Source of the DNA: Betaproteobacteria bacterium
GTDB taxonomy: Bacteria > Pseudomonadota > Gammaproteobacteria > Burkholderiales > SG8-41
Direction: 5' to 3'
Length of the DNA: 64,000 bases
Assembly (NCBI GenBank): GCA_900299145.1
Contig: OMIN01000144.1
Location: 1-64,000 of the forward strand
The notes beneath the pieces were generated by a model that was given only the letters and a program-made list of their open reading frames with translations, was not told the DNA's origin and ran no database searches. The stretch's first letter is position 1. Each line of letters begins with the position of its first letter. Made by a program: the position numbers and the translations under genes. Below, piece by piece: positions 29,715-37,389 of the stretch.

Positions 29715-31106
29715 CTACGCCGCCGTAGGCAGCGTAACCTGCGCCAGGGTGCCACGTCCCGCTGCTCCAGCCAGCAGACGAATCTGGCCCCGGTGGCGTA
29801 GCACAATTTCGCGTACGATGGCCAATCCAAGGCCGCTTCCCTCGACGCCCGTGCCCAGCACGCGATGAAACCGCTCCAGCACTGCATCGCGTTCGTTTTC
29901 TGGTATTCCCGGGCCGTTGTCTTCCACGGCCAGCGTGATGCTGGTGGGCGAAGCGGTAAGTTTCACCGTGACCTGGCCGCCGTGCGGAGTGTAAAGAATG
30001 GCGTTGTCGATTAGATTGCCCAGCATCTCGCGCAGCAGAAAACGGTCCCCGCTGACACGGGCCGGCGCGTGCTGGCCGTCCGCGTCCTCAAAGCCCAGAT
30101 CAATGCCGCGTTCAAGCGCGTGCGGCACCCAATCCGTGGTGGTGGCACGCGCCAGTTGCGCGAAGTCGAGGATTTCCATCTGCTGTGCGCGTTCGCCCGA
30201 TGGTTCCGCGCGCGCCAGAGACAGCAATTGATTGACCAGATGCGTGCTGTGCTCGGCGGCGGTCTGCAACTGGGTTAGCGTTGCGCGTACCTCCTCCGGA
30301 GAGTTTTGCCGCAGCGCAAGTTCGGTCTGCGTGCGCAGGCCAGCGATGGGGGTGCGCAACTGATGTGCGGCGTCTGCAATAAAGCGTTGTTGCGACGACA
30401 GCGTGGCGCTTAAGCGTTCCAGCAGCGCGTTCATGGATTCGATCAGCGGACGCACTTCCGAGGGCACGCGCGACACGGGTAGCGGCGACAGATCGCGATG
30501 AGAGCGCGTTTCGATTTCCTGCTGCAGCGCGCTTAATGGTGCCAGTGCGCGCCCCACCGAAAACCAGATGACGGCAAAGGCGAGGATGGCGAGCAGCGCC
30601 TGCGGCAACGCAAAGCCTAGCGAAAGCTCGCGTATCAATTCCCGGCGCGCGCGCTGGGTTTCGACCACGTACACCGTGACCTGTCCGCGGATGTCGTCGG
30701 TATCCACGGGCAACTGTATGGCGGCAACCCGCACCATCTGGCTGCGGTAGGTGTCGTCGTAGTACAACGGTTGCCCGGCGTTGGATGGTTGCGCCGGGCG
30801 GATGTCGGGTTCGCCCGTGACGTATTCCCGGTCGGGGCCGGTGACCATGTAATAGAGTTGCCCGGTTTCGCGCGTGCGCAGCATTTGCACCGCGACCTCG
30901 GGCAGATCGACGTAAATGCGCCCGCGCAGCACGCGCACCTGGCGGCCGATATCGAGTGCCGATTCCAGCAGTGCGCGGTCGTAGGCTACCGTGACGTAGC
31001 GTCTGGCGATGTCGTAATCCATGTACGCGCTGATCGCCCACAGTATGCCCAGTGGTATGGAGACCCACGCCAATACCTGCCGGCGCAGCGTCAAGCCGCG
31101 GTTCAT
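29715..31106 (-). CDS. Sensor histidine kinase, TctE-like
   Basis: Membrane sensor of a two-component system. The 463-residue product has TM1 at about 14-32 (LAWVSIPLGILWAISAYM), a periplasmic domain of the 2CSK_N type (residues about 35-160), TM2 at about 170-190, HAMP, and a HisKA domain with the phospho-accepting His in AAHQLRTPIAG. The ATPase domain follows (N box LIDNAILYTP, DNGPGIP, GSGLGLAIV). The ATG at 31106 has AGAAGG upstream and overlaps the regulator's stop. 2CSK_N sensors of the TctE group respond to tricarboxylates; four Bug-type binding proteins lie within this window, so a carboxylate signal is plausible but unproven. Confidence 0.9.
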   Translation of the reverse strand: MNRGLTLRRQVLAWVSIPLGILWAISAYMDYDIARRYVTVAYDRALLESALDIGRQVRVLRGRIYVDLPEVAVQMLRTRETGQLYYMVTGPDREYVTGEPDIRPAQPSNAGQPLYYDDTYRSQMVRVAAIQLPVDTDDIRGQVTVYVVETQRARRELIRELSLGFALPQALLAILAFAVIWFSVGRALAPLSALQQEIETRSHRDLSPLPVSRVPSEVRPLIESMNALLERLSATLSSQQRFIADAAHQLRTPIAGLRTQTELALRQNSPEEVRATLTQLQTAAEHSTHLVNQLLSLARAEPSGERAQQMEILDFAQLARATTTDWVPHALERGIDLGFEDADGQHAPARVSGDRFLLREMLGNLIDNAILYTPHGGQVTVKLTASPTSITLAVEDNGPGIPENERDAVLERFHRVLGTGVEGSGLGLAIVREIVLRHRGQIRLLAGAAGRGTLAQVTLPTAA

Positions 31107-31786
31107 ACGCCTTCTTTTTTGCTGTCTTTTTCCATCAGATAGCCAAGGCCGCGTATAGTGCGTATCGCCACGCCCGACGGTTCGATTTTCTTGCGCAGGC
31201 GGTGCACGCACACTTCAATGGCATTGGCGCCGACGTCTTCGTCCCAGTTGTAGAGCTTTTCGGCGAGCTGGTCTTTACTGACCACGCGTCCGGCGCGCAT
31301 CATCAGCACCTCCAGCACGCCCAGCTCGCGCGCCGACAGATCCAGCGGCTCGCCGTCCACCGTCACCCGCCGGCCGGTGGTGTCGAGGGATAATTTTCCA
31401 TTTAAAAACAGAGCATTACCACCGGCCATGCCACGGCGTATCAACGCCCGCACACGCGCTTCGAGCTCTGGCAATTCAAACGGCTTGGTCATGTAGTCGT
31501 CGGCACCCAAGTCTAGGCCGCGCACGCGATCGGGCAGCGCATCGCGTGCGGTAAGGATCAATACTGGCGGCGTGGGCGAGCGGCGGCGCAGGCGTTTAAG
31601 CACCTCGTAGCCGTCAACGCGTGGCAGGCCCAGATCAAGGATCACCAGATCATAGCTCTGCGTTGACAAGGCATGATCGGCTGCCATGCCGTCAGTCACG
31701 CAATCGACCGCATATTCGCCGCTACGCAGTGATCGGGTCAGCCCGTCGGCCAGTACCGGGTCGTCTTCAGCAATGAGAATACGCAT
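31103..31786 (-). CDS. OmpR-family response regulator, TctD-like
   Basis: DNA-binding partner of the adjacent kinase. The 227-residue product starts MRILIAEDDPVLADGL, with the acidic pocket and phospho-acceptor Asp in LVILDLGLPRVDGYE, the conserved Thr/Lys in LILTAR and MTKPFEL, and a C-terminal winged helix (ELGVLEVLMMRAGRVVSKDQ, NAIEVCVHRLRKKIE). The longer open frame upstream lacks homology, so I used ATG 31786. It is the first gene of the operon. A CTTACG direct repeat with 11-bp spacing lies 65-81 nt upstream, which suggests autoregulation. Confidence 0.92.
   Translation of the reverse strand: MRILIAEDDPVLADGLTRSLRSGEYAVDCVTDGMAADHALSTQSYDLVILDLGLPRVDGYEVLKRLRRRSPTPPVLILTARDALPDRVRGLDLGADDYMTKPFELPELEARVRALIRRGMAGGNALFLNGKLSLDTTGRRVTVDGEPLDLSARELGVLEVLMMRAGRVVSKDQLAEKLYNWDEDVGANAIEVCVHRLRKKIEPSGVAIRTIRGLGYLMEKDSKKEGV
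31389..31419 (-). repeat. Dispersed-repeat-like patch in the response regulator gene
   Basis: Read on the minus strand (the sense strand here): GGTAATGCTCTGTTTTTAAA followed by TGGAAAATTATC. It resembles the rarA copy (CTGTTTTTAAAT shared). It encodes NALFLNGKL in the linker between receiver and DNA-binding domains. Confidence 0.45.
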
Positions 31787-31850
31787 GGGTGCAGGATACC
31801 ACTGCTGGTTGACGGCATTGTGCTGGATAGGGCGGTGTTGCCGGAAAATA

Positions 31851-31867
31851 CGTAAGCATAACGTAAG
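31851..31867 (-). promoter_or_regulatory. Direct-repeat operator upstream of the response regulator
   Basis: On the minus strand: CTTACG, five bases, CTTACG, an 11-bp period (one helical turn). This is the geometry used by OmpR-family regulators such as PmrA and QseB. It is 65-81 nt from the regulator's ATG. Confidence 0.6.
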
Positions 31868-32191
31868 GTGGGGTTGATATTGTGCGTTCGCGAAAAGTTT
31901 GTGAGGTTGCGAGGCGTTTAAGGGGGCGAGGTTTTGGTGTTGCGTAGGCGAGTGCGGTAAGGATCTTGAAGCTTCTGAAGCATTTTGCCGCGTTTTCGGT
32001 TTTTCTGGTTTCCCCGCATTTTCCACCGTGCTGTAAGTGGCTTTAACACGGCGATGGTTTTGGCGTTGAGGCTTGGATTGCGCAAAAAGCCGCGTGTGCC
32101 AGCCAAGTGTTTCCGTTTTCCTGATTTTCCTCCTCGGAGGCCGGTAGTTACAGTAATTTGTGCTGAGCGAATGACTGTATGGCCTCTTTCC

Positions 32192-32228
32192 ACTCCGCCA
32201 GGGCTCGCCCTGTGCGGAGTTTTTTTTG
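32192..32228 (+). terminator. Intrinsic terminator without an upstream gene
   Basis: Stem ACTCCGC (32192-32198) and GCGGAGT (32214-32220) enclosing a second small hairpin CAGGGCTCGCCCTG, followed by eight T residues. Only the plus-strand direction has the T-run. The nearest upstream plus-strand gene is the ABC exporter, 2.5 kb away, so it may end a small RNA. Confidence 0.75.
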
Positions 32229-32319
32229 AGTATTTGGGCCCATAAATCCGGGCTGGCTACGCTGGCAAGCCGGTGCCCCGATCGCGGAAAAGTTCACAAA
32301 TACACTTGAAATAAATCGT

Positions 32320-32350
32320 GTAACCCTGTATTTTTAAGGGATATTTTAAG
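32320..32350 (+). repeat. Possible degenerate copy of the dispersed repeat
   Basis: GTAACCCTGTATTTTTAAGG then GATATTTTAAG. It resembles the variant at 44850 (TAAC, TTG/CTG, TTTTTAA, GGG, T-rich tail). It ends 7 nt before the ribosome binding site of the next gene. Confidence 0.4.
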
Positions 32351-32367
32351 AAATCTTGGAGGGGTGA

Positions 32368-33357
32368 GTGCTGCGATTCTTGGCCATGCTGCTGGTGCTG
32401 TGCGTAACTACGGCTCATGCGGCGGCCAACAAGCAAGGACAGCAGCGCAAAACCGTGCCCAAGGCCGTGGCCGGGGCCAAATCCTCTCACCACGCAAAAG
32501 CACCGGTTAAACCGGTTCAGGTTGCAGCGCGGCAAACTGGTGGCAAACACCGTATTGTGCGGCGCGCCATAGCCCCCGCTCCGGAAGTGTTCAATCCCGA
32601 CGTTTTGGACGTGCAATCGACTGCTGCGCTGGTTGTCAATAACACCAACCACAGTGTTATTTACGAGAAAAATATTACCGGTGTCGCGCCTATTGCATCC
32701 ATCACCAAGTTGATGACCGCCATGGTGGTGCTGGACGCCAAGCTGCCGCTGGATGAACCTATTACGCTCACCGAGGAAGACCTCGATTTCGTCAAGAATA
32801 CCGGCTCGCGCCTGCACATCGGCGCCACGTTGACGCGTGACGACATGCTACGGCTGGCGCTGATGTCCTCCGAAAACCGCGCGGCCTCGGCGCTGGGGCG
32901 GACTTACCCGGGGGGTATAACCGCTTTCGTCAAGGAAATGAACCTCAAGGCGGTGGCGCTGGAAATGACGCGCACCTCGTTTGTTGATTCCACGGGGCTG
33001 TCGAGCAGCAATGTTTCCACAGCGCAGGATCTCGCCAAAATGGTGACGGCCGCGTATCAGTATCCGTTGATACGCCAGTATTCCACGGGTCACGCGCATG
33101 CCGTGCAGGTTCACAATGGCCGCGCCCTGCAATTCGGGAATTCCAATTCTCTGATCGTCAGCCCCGACTGGCAGATCAATCTGTCCAAGACCGGTTATAT
33201 CCGCGAAGCCGGACGCTGCCTGGTCATGCATACCACCATCGCAGGCGAGCCCATCGTGATCGTGCTGCTCGATTCGTGGGGCCGTTTGAGCCGCGTGGGC
33301 GACGCCAATCGCATCAAACGCTGGATCGAGTATCACGCGGGGCGCACCGTCGGTTGA
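32368..33357 (+). CDS. pbpG: D-alanyl-D-alanine endopeptidase, PBP7 family
   Basis: Periplasmic serine peptidase acting on peptidoglycan cross-links. The 329-residue product begins with a signal peptide (LRFLAMLLVLCVTTAHAAA), a Lys/Ala-rich linker, then the penicillin-binding fold with SxxK as SITK (near residue 112), SxN as SEN (near residue 170) and the KTG triad. Start is GTG 32368, preceded by TTGGAGGGG. Length and motif spacing fit PbpG rather than the larger DacA group. Confidence 0.88.
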   Translation: MLRFLAMLLVLCVTTAHAAANKQGQQRKTVPKAVAGAKSSHHAKAPVKPVQVAARQTGGKHRIVRRAIAPAPEVFNPDVLDVQSTAALVVNNTNHSVIYEKNITGVAPIASITKLMTAMVVLDAKLPLDEPITLTEEDLDFVKNTGSRLHIGATLTRDDMLRLALMSSENRAASALGRTYPGGITAFVKEMNLKAVALEMTRTSFVDSTGLSSSNVSTAQDLAKMVTAAYQYPLIRQYSTGHAHAVQVHNGRALQFGNSNSLIVSPDWQINLSKTGYIREAGRCLVMHTTIAGEPIVIVLLDSWGRLSRVGDANRIKRWIEYHAGRTVG

Positions 33358-33415
33358 TTTCACGGCGCTTTACCCGGTAGAGCGCTCAATCATCCCTGCG
33401 TGTCACACACCTTCC

Positions 33416-34387
33416 ATGTCCGGCATCGACTCCCATCAGTTTCATGATTTGCATCCGGACACCGAGAATTTCCGCGCGGACGTGTTAAGCGGCCTTGCGC
33501 AGCCGCGCAAGGCATTGCCGCCGAAATACTTTTACGATGCGCGCGGCAGCGAGTTGTTCGAAGCCATTTGCGATCTGCCGGAGTATTACCCCACGCGCAC
33601 CGAACTCGCGATGATGCAATCGAGTACGCAAGACATGGCGCGGCGGCTGGGGCCAGATTGTTTGTTAATCGAATACGGCGCGGGTTCCGGCCGCAAGACA
33701 CGCGTGTTGATCGAAGCGCTGGCGCCTGCGGCTTATGTAGCGATTGATATTTCGCGCACGGCATTGCGGCAGTGCGCGGCGGAACTGGCGGCGGCTTATC
33801 CGCGCGTCAAGGTGGCGGCAGTGTGCGCAGATTATTCCCGCCCCATGGATTTGCCGCAGATCAGCGGCATAGCGCCCCGGCGGCGCGCGATTTATTTTCC
33901 CGGCTCGACCATCGGCAATTTCACACGGCCCGACGCACAGGCATTTCTGCGCCACGCGCGCGAACTTGCCGGTGCGGGCGGCGCCATGCTGGTGGGTGTT
34001 GATCTGAAAAAAGACCCGGCACGGCTGCATGCCGCGTATAACGATGCGCAAGGCGTTACCGCCGCCTTCAACCTGAATCTGCTGACACGCATCAACCATG
34101 AGCTCGGCGGCGATTTCGATGTGGCCGCGTTCGAGCACCATGCGTTCTACGACCCGGTCGAAGGTCGCATCGAAATGCATCTGCGCAGTCTGCGCGAGCA
34201 ACGCGTGCGCATCGCTGATCAAATATTCACGTTTGCGCGCGGCGAAACCATCCACACCGAAAACTCCTGCAAGTATTCGGTGGAGGAGTTCGCGCAACTG
34301 GCGCGCGCTGCGGGCTTCACGCCGGAACACTGTTGGCGCGACCCGGAAAATTTATTTTCTGTACATTACCTGACCGTCGCCGCCTAG
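33416..34387 (+). CDS. egtD: L-histidine N(alpha)-methyltransferase EgtD
   Basis: Converts histidine to hercynine (trimethyl-histidine) using SAM, the first step toward ergothioneine. The 323-residue product has PPKYFYDARGSELFEAICDL and PEYYPTRTE at the start, the SAM-binding IEYGAGSGRKTRVL, FPGSTIGNF, and a C-terminal HTENSCKYSVEEFAQLA segment typical of EgtD. The usual partner egtB is not next to it; its downstream neighbour is an MFS transporter 26 nt away. It could serve another pathway from hercynine, or egtB may be elsewhere. Confidence 0.88.
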   Translation: MSGIDSHQFHDLHPDTENFRADVLSGLAQPRKALPPKYFYDARGSELFEAICDLPEYYPTRTELAMMQSSTQDMARRLGPDCLLIEYGAGSGRKTRVLIEALAPAAYVAIDISRTALRQCAAELAAAYPRVKVAAVCADYSRPMDLPQISGIAPRRRAIYFPGSTIGNFTRPDAQAFLRHARELAGAGGAMLVGVDLKKDPARLHAAYNDAQGVTAAFNLNLLTRINHELGGDFDVAAFEHHAFYDPVEGRIEMHLRSLREQRVRIADQIFTFARGETIHTENSCKYSVEEFAQLARAAGFTPEHCWRDPENLFSVHYLTVAA

Positions 34388-34413
34388 CCGCGCGCGCGAC
34401 CGGGCATTCCCGC

Positions 34414-35550
34414 ATGGCCATCTATCTTATTGTTTTATTGTGTCTTTTCAACCATATCTGTTTCAGCGGCTGCCGCATGGTGATGTCGCTGTATGCGCTG
34501 GAGCTAGGGGCGAATCCGTTTGCCATTGGCGTCCTGATGGCGCTGTTTGCGATATGTCCGCTGTTTTTCGCCATCTATGCCGGGCGGCTGGCCGACCGGC
34601 TGGGACCGCGCGTGCCGATGATGGTGGGCACGGCGGGCATGGGCGCCGCACTGGCATTGCCGCCGTTATTTCCGGGACTGACCGCGCTGTATGTGTCCGC
34701 ATTGCTCACTGGTTCAGCGTTCCATTTCTTTTTTGTGTCGGTGCACGGCACGGCCGGCGGCGTGGGCGGGCCGGAGCATCGCGCACGCAATTATTCGCTG
34801 GTGAGTCTGGGTTTTTCGGCGGCCGGGCTGATCGGGCCGTTTACCGCGGGCTTGTCCATCGACCATCTGGGCCATCTGAAGGCATTTACGTTGCTCGCCT
34901 CGTGTACCGCTGTGCCGTTTTTGCTGATGTGGTTGAAGCCGGGCTTTCTGCCCAAGGCCGCGAAGTCCGGCGGCGACAAGTCCGGCCAACGGGTGCTGGA
35001 CCTGTGGCGCATGCCGAAACTGCGTGGCGCGTTCATCGCCAGTGGCATATTGTCGGCGGCGTGGGACCTGTTCCAGTTTTACTTTCCGATTTATGGCCAT
35101 TCGCTGGGGCTGTCAGCGTCGGTGATCGGCATAGTGTTGTCGACGTTTGCACTGGCAACCTTCATCGTGCGTCTGATTTTGCCGGCTTGGGCAAAGCGAT
35201 CCGGCGAAGCGCGCATCCTGATTTACGGCGTGTTCATTGCCGCGTTTTCATTCGTGCTGTTTCCGCTGTTTGCCAACCCGTGGCTGCTGGCCGGGGCAGC
35301 GTTTGTTCTCGGTCTGGGTGTGGGCAGTGGCCAGCCGATGTCGATGTCGCTGATTTACGCGCTGTCGCCGCCGGGCCGCTCATCCGAAGCAGCGGGTGTG
35401 CGCGTGATGGTCAACAACGTCGCACACCTTTTCATACCGCTGTTTTTCGGCAGTGTGGGCACCGCGTTTGGCTTTGCGCCGGTGTTTGTCTCCAACGCCT
35501 TTATGCTGGCGGGCGGCGGGTTATTCATGCAACGCAGACACCGGATGTAA
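34414..35550 (+). CDS. Major facilitator superfamily transporter
   Basis: Inner-membrane transporter of 378 residues with 12 hydrophobic segments. It starts MAIYLIVLLCLFNHICFSG, and the loop 2-3 motif is visible as IYAGRLADRLGPR. The frame is open further upstream into egtD, but ATG 34414 places the first helix at the N-terminus. It follows egtD by 26 nt and precedes an ABC permease by 18 nt, so the three may form an operon. Substrate unknown; a role in hercynine or ergothioneine export is only a guess from position. Confidence 0.85.
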   Translation: MAIYLIVLLCLFNHICFSGCRMVMSLYALELGANPFAIGVLMALFAICPLFFAIYAGRLADRLGPRVPMMVGTAGMGAALALPPLFPGLTALYVSALLTGSAFHFFFVSVHGTAGGVGGPEHRARNYSLVSLGFSAAGLIGPFTAGLSIDHLGHLKAFTLLASCTAVPFLLMWLKPGFLPKAAKSGGDKSGQRVLDLWRMPKLRGAFIASGILSAAWDLFQFYFPIYGHSLGLSASVIGIVLSTFALATFIVRLILPAWAKRSGEARILIYGVFIAAFSFVLFPLFANPWLLAGAAFVLGLGVGSGQPMSMSLIYALSPPGRSSEAAGVRVMVNNVAHLFIPLFFGSVGTAFGFAPVFVSNAFMLAGGGLFMQRRHRM

Positions 35551-35568
35551 GGTAACGCACGGGGCGGC

Positions 35569-36735
35569 ATGGTCATACCGCTTAACTACATCGCGCGCAA
35601 TTTGTGGGCTCGCCGCCTGACGACAGCGCTGACCGCCGGCGGGCTGGCGCTGGTGGTGTTTGTATTCGCCACTGTGTTGATGATGGACGAGGGGTTGCGC
35701 CGCACGTTGGTGACCACGGGCGAGCTCGACAACGTGGTGATAATCCGCAAGGGCGCCGAAACGGAAATCCAAAGCGGCATCACGCGCGAACAGGCGGGCA
35801 TAATCGAAATGCATCCGGCCGTCGCCATCGGCGCGCAAGGCGAGCGCCTGGCGTCCAAGGAGCCGGTGGTATTGATCTCGCTACTGCGCGCGGGTGATGG
35901 CAAACCGTCGAATGTGGTAATACGCGGCACATCAAACTTGGGCTTTACGCTGCGCCCGCAGGTGAAAATCCGCGAAGGGCGGCTATTCCGGCCCGGCACG
36001 GCGGAAATCATTGTCGGCCCGAGCATTTCCGCGCGCTTTGCCAATACCGGCATCGGGCAACAGATTCGCTTTGCGCAACGCGAGTGGACGGTGGTCGGCG
36101 TGTTCGACAGCGGCGGTAGCGGCTTTGATTCGGAGGTGTGGGGTGACGCAGAGCAATTGATGCAGGCGTTTCGCCGCAATGTCTATTCGGCCATCGTCGC
36201 GCGCCTGGCGGATGCCGGCCAGTTCGAGCGCTTCCGGGCCGACGTCAATGAAGACCCTCGCCTAGCGCAGGAAATGAAGCGCGAGCAAACCTTTTACAGC
36301 GATCAATCCAAGGCTCTGTCGACCTTCATCAGCGTGCTGGGCATTACGTTGTCGGTGATTTTTTCCATCGGCGCCACCATCGGCGCGATGATCACCATGT
36401 ACGCCTCGGTGGCGAGCCGCGTTAATGAAATCGGCACGCTGCGCGCCTTGGGCTTCCGGCGGGGCGCAGTGCTGTGGGCATTTCTCGCGGAAGCGCTCCT
36501 GCTCGGCGTGGTGGGCGGCGTGATTGGGCTTTTGCTGGCGTCGCTGATGCAACTGGCGTCATTCTCGACCATTAATTTTCAGACCTTCGCCGATCTGTCG
36601 TTCCGCTTTGTTTTGACTGTGGACATTGCCGCCAAAACGTTACTGTTCGCACTGGCGATGGGTTTCGCCGGCGGCTTCCTGCCGGCGTTTCGCGCGTCGC
36701 AAATGAAAATTGTGGATGCGCTGCGGACGGTGTGA
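35569..36735 (+). CDS. ABC transporter permease, FtsX/MacB-like
   Basis: The 388-residue product has an N-terminal TM helix (LTTALTAGGLALVVFVFATVL at about 17-37), a periplasmic MacB-PCD-type domain to about 250, and three C-terminal helices ending in the FtsX-type fold ([23 protein letters not shown]). It must work with a separate ATPase, but no ATPase or second permease gene is adjacent. Family members move lipids, lipoproteins or peptides, or transmit force. A copy of the dispersed repeat follows its stop. Confidence 0.85.
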   Translation: MVIPLNYIARNLWARRLTTALTAGGLALVVFVFATVLMMDEGLRRTLVTTGELDNVVIIRKGAETEIQSGITREQAGIIEMHPAVAIGAQGERLASKEPVVLISLLRAGDGKPSNVVIRGTSNLGFTLRPQVKIREGRLFRPGTAEIIVGPSISARFANTGIGQQIRFAQREWTVVGVFDSGGSGFDSEVWGDAEQLMQAFRRNVYSAIVARLADAGQFERFRADVNEDPRLAQEMKREQTFYSDQSKALSTFISVLGITLSVIFSIGATIGAMITMYASVASRVNEIGTLRALGFRRGAVLWAFLAEALLLGVVGGVIGLLLASLMQLASFSTINFQTFADLSFRFVLTVDIAAKTLLFALAMGFAGGFLPAFRASQMKIVDALRTV

Positions 36736-36756
36736 CACTGTAAAACAAATTCTATC

Positions 36757-36785
36757 GTAAGTATTTGTTTTTATTAATTTTTTAT
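36757..36785 (+). repeat. Dispersed AT-rich repeat between convergent genes
   Basis: GTAAGTATTTGTTTTTATTA then ATTTTTTAT; the first 19 bases equal the consensus. It overlaps the last codon of the convergent Nudix gene. Confidence 0.9.
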
Positions 36786-37324
36786 CTGGCTGGTGGGCGC
36801 TCTATCGTGCCCAGATGAAAACCGAAGTGGTTGCGCGCGCGGTCGCTGAAAAAGTGCGTGAGGGTGTTGCGTACGGTGGCGAACGCGAGTTGATCCCAGG
36901 GGATTTCGTCCTCACGGAACAAGCGCGTTTCGAGCGATTCCTCGCCCGCGTGGAAATCAAGATCCAGCAGTTTGGCGAGAAACAGCAGATAGACCTGATT
37001 CACATGGGGAATGTTGTAGACTGCGTAGAGCGCGCCAATTTCCACACGTGCATTGGCTTCTTCCAGCGTTTCGCGTGCCGCACCCTTATCGAGCGTTTCG
37101 CCGTTTTCCATGAAGCCCGCTGGCACTGTCCACAAGCCGCGGCGTGGTTCGATGGCGCGTTTGCACAGCAGCACTTTGTCTTCCCACACCGGCACGCAGC
37201 CGACAATCATGCGCGGGTTGGTGTAGTGTATTGTGCCGCAGGCGTCGCATACATCACGCGGTAATGAATCACCGGGCGGTATCTTGCGCGTGACGGCCGC
37301 GCCGCAGTTGCTGCAAAATTTCAT
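36782..37324 (-). CDS. Nudix hydrolase with N-terminal zinc ribbon
   Basis: The 180-residue product begins MKFCSNCGAAV and has a second CDACG pair, giving a zinc ribbon like that of NudC NADH pyrophosphatases. A full Nudix box follows (GFMENGETLDKGAARETLEEANA split) at about residues 72-94. Residues outside the box lack the NudC SQPWPFPxS signature, so I call it only a Nudix hydrolase, perhaps of nucleotide sugars or ADP-ribose. It is convergent with the ABC permease. Confidence 0.88.
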   Translation of the reverse strand: MKFCSNCGAAVTRKIPPGDSLPRDVCDACGTIHYTNPRMIVGCVPVWEDKVLLCKRAIEPRRGLWTVPAGFMENGETLDKGAARETLEEANARVEIGALYAVYNIPHVNQVYLLFLAKLLDLDFHAGEESLETRLFREDEIPWDQLAFATVRNTLTHFFSDRARNHFGFHLGTIERPPAR

Positions 37325-37389
37325 GGGTGCTTACGGAGCGTGATTCGCGCGCGGTGGGTCAATGAAGAGAGCATTACTATAGCAGTGTA

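Larger units (their letters stand above)
31787..32367. other. 581-nt gap with operator, orphan terminator and a repeat copy
   Basis: Between the response regulator and the PBP7-type gene. It holds a CTTACG direct repeat (31851-31867), about 320 nt with no believable gene, a plus-strand intrinsic terminator (32192-32228) with no annotated gene feeding it, and a repeat-like patch at 32320-32350. Short open frames here lack ribosome binding sites or conserved features. Confidence 0.6.

Noticed and set aside
31985-32245. 86-residue open frame in the gap before pbpG
   Set aside because: It runs through an intrinsic terminator, lacks a ribosome binding site and has no recognisable features.
33365-33385. 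Hairpin after pbpG as a terminator
   Set aside because: Short stem and no T-run.
34414-34450. Start of the MFS gene after egtD as a repeat copy
   Set aside because: Similarity comes from hydrophobic Leu/Ile/Phe codons; the GTAAGTAT part is missing.
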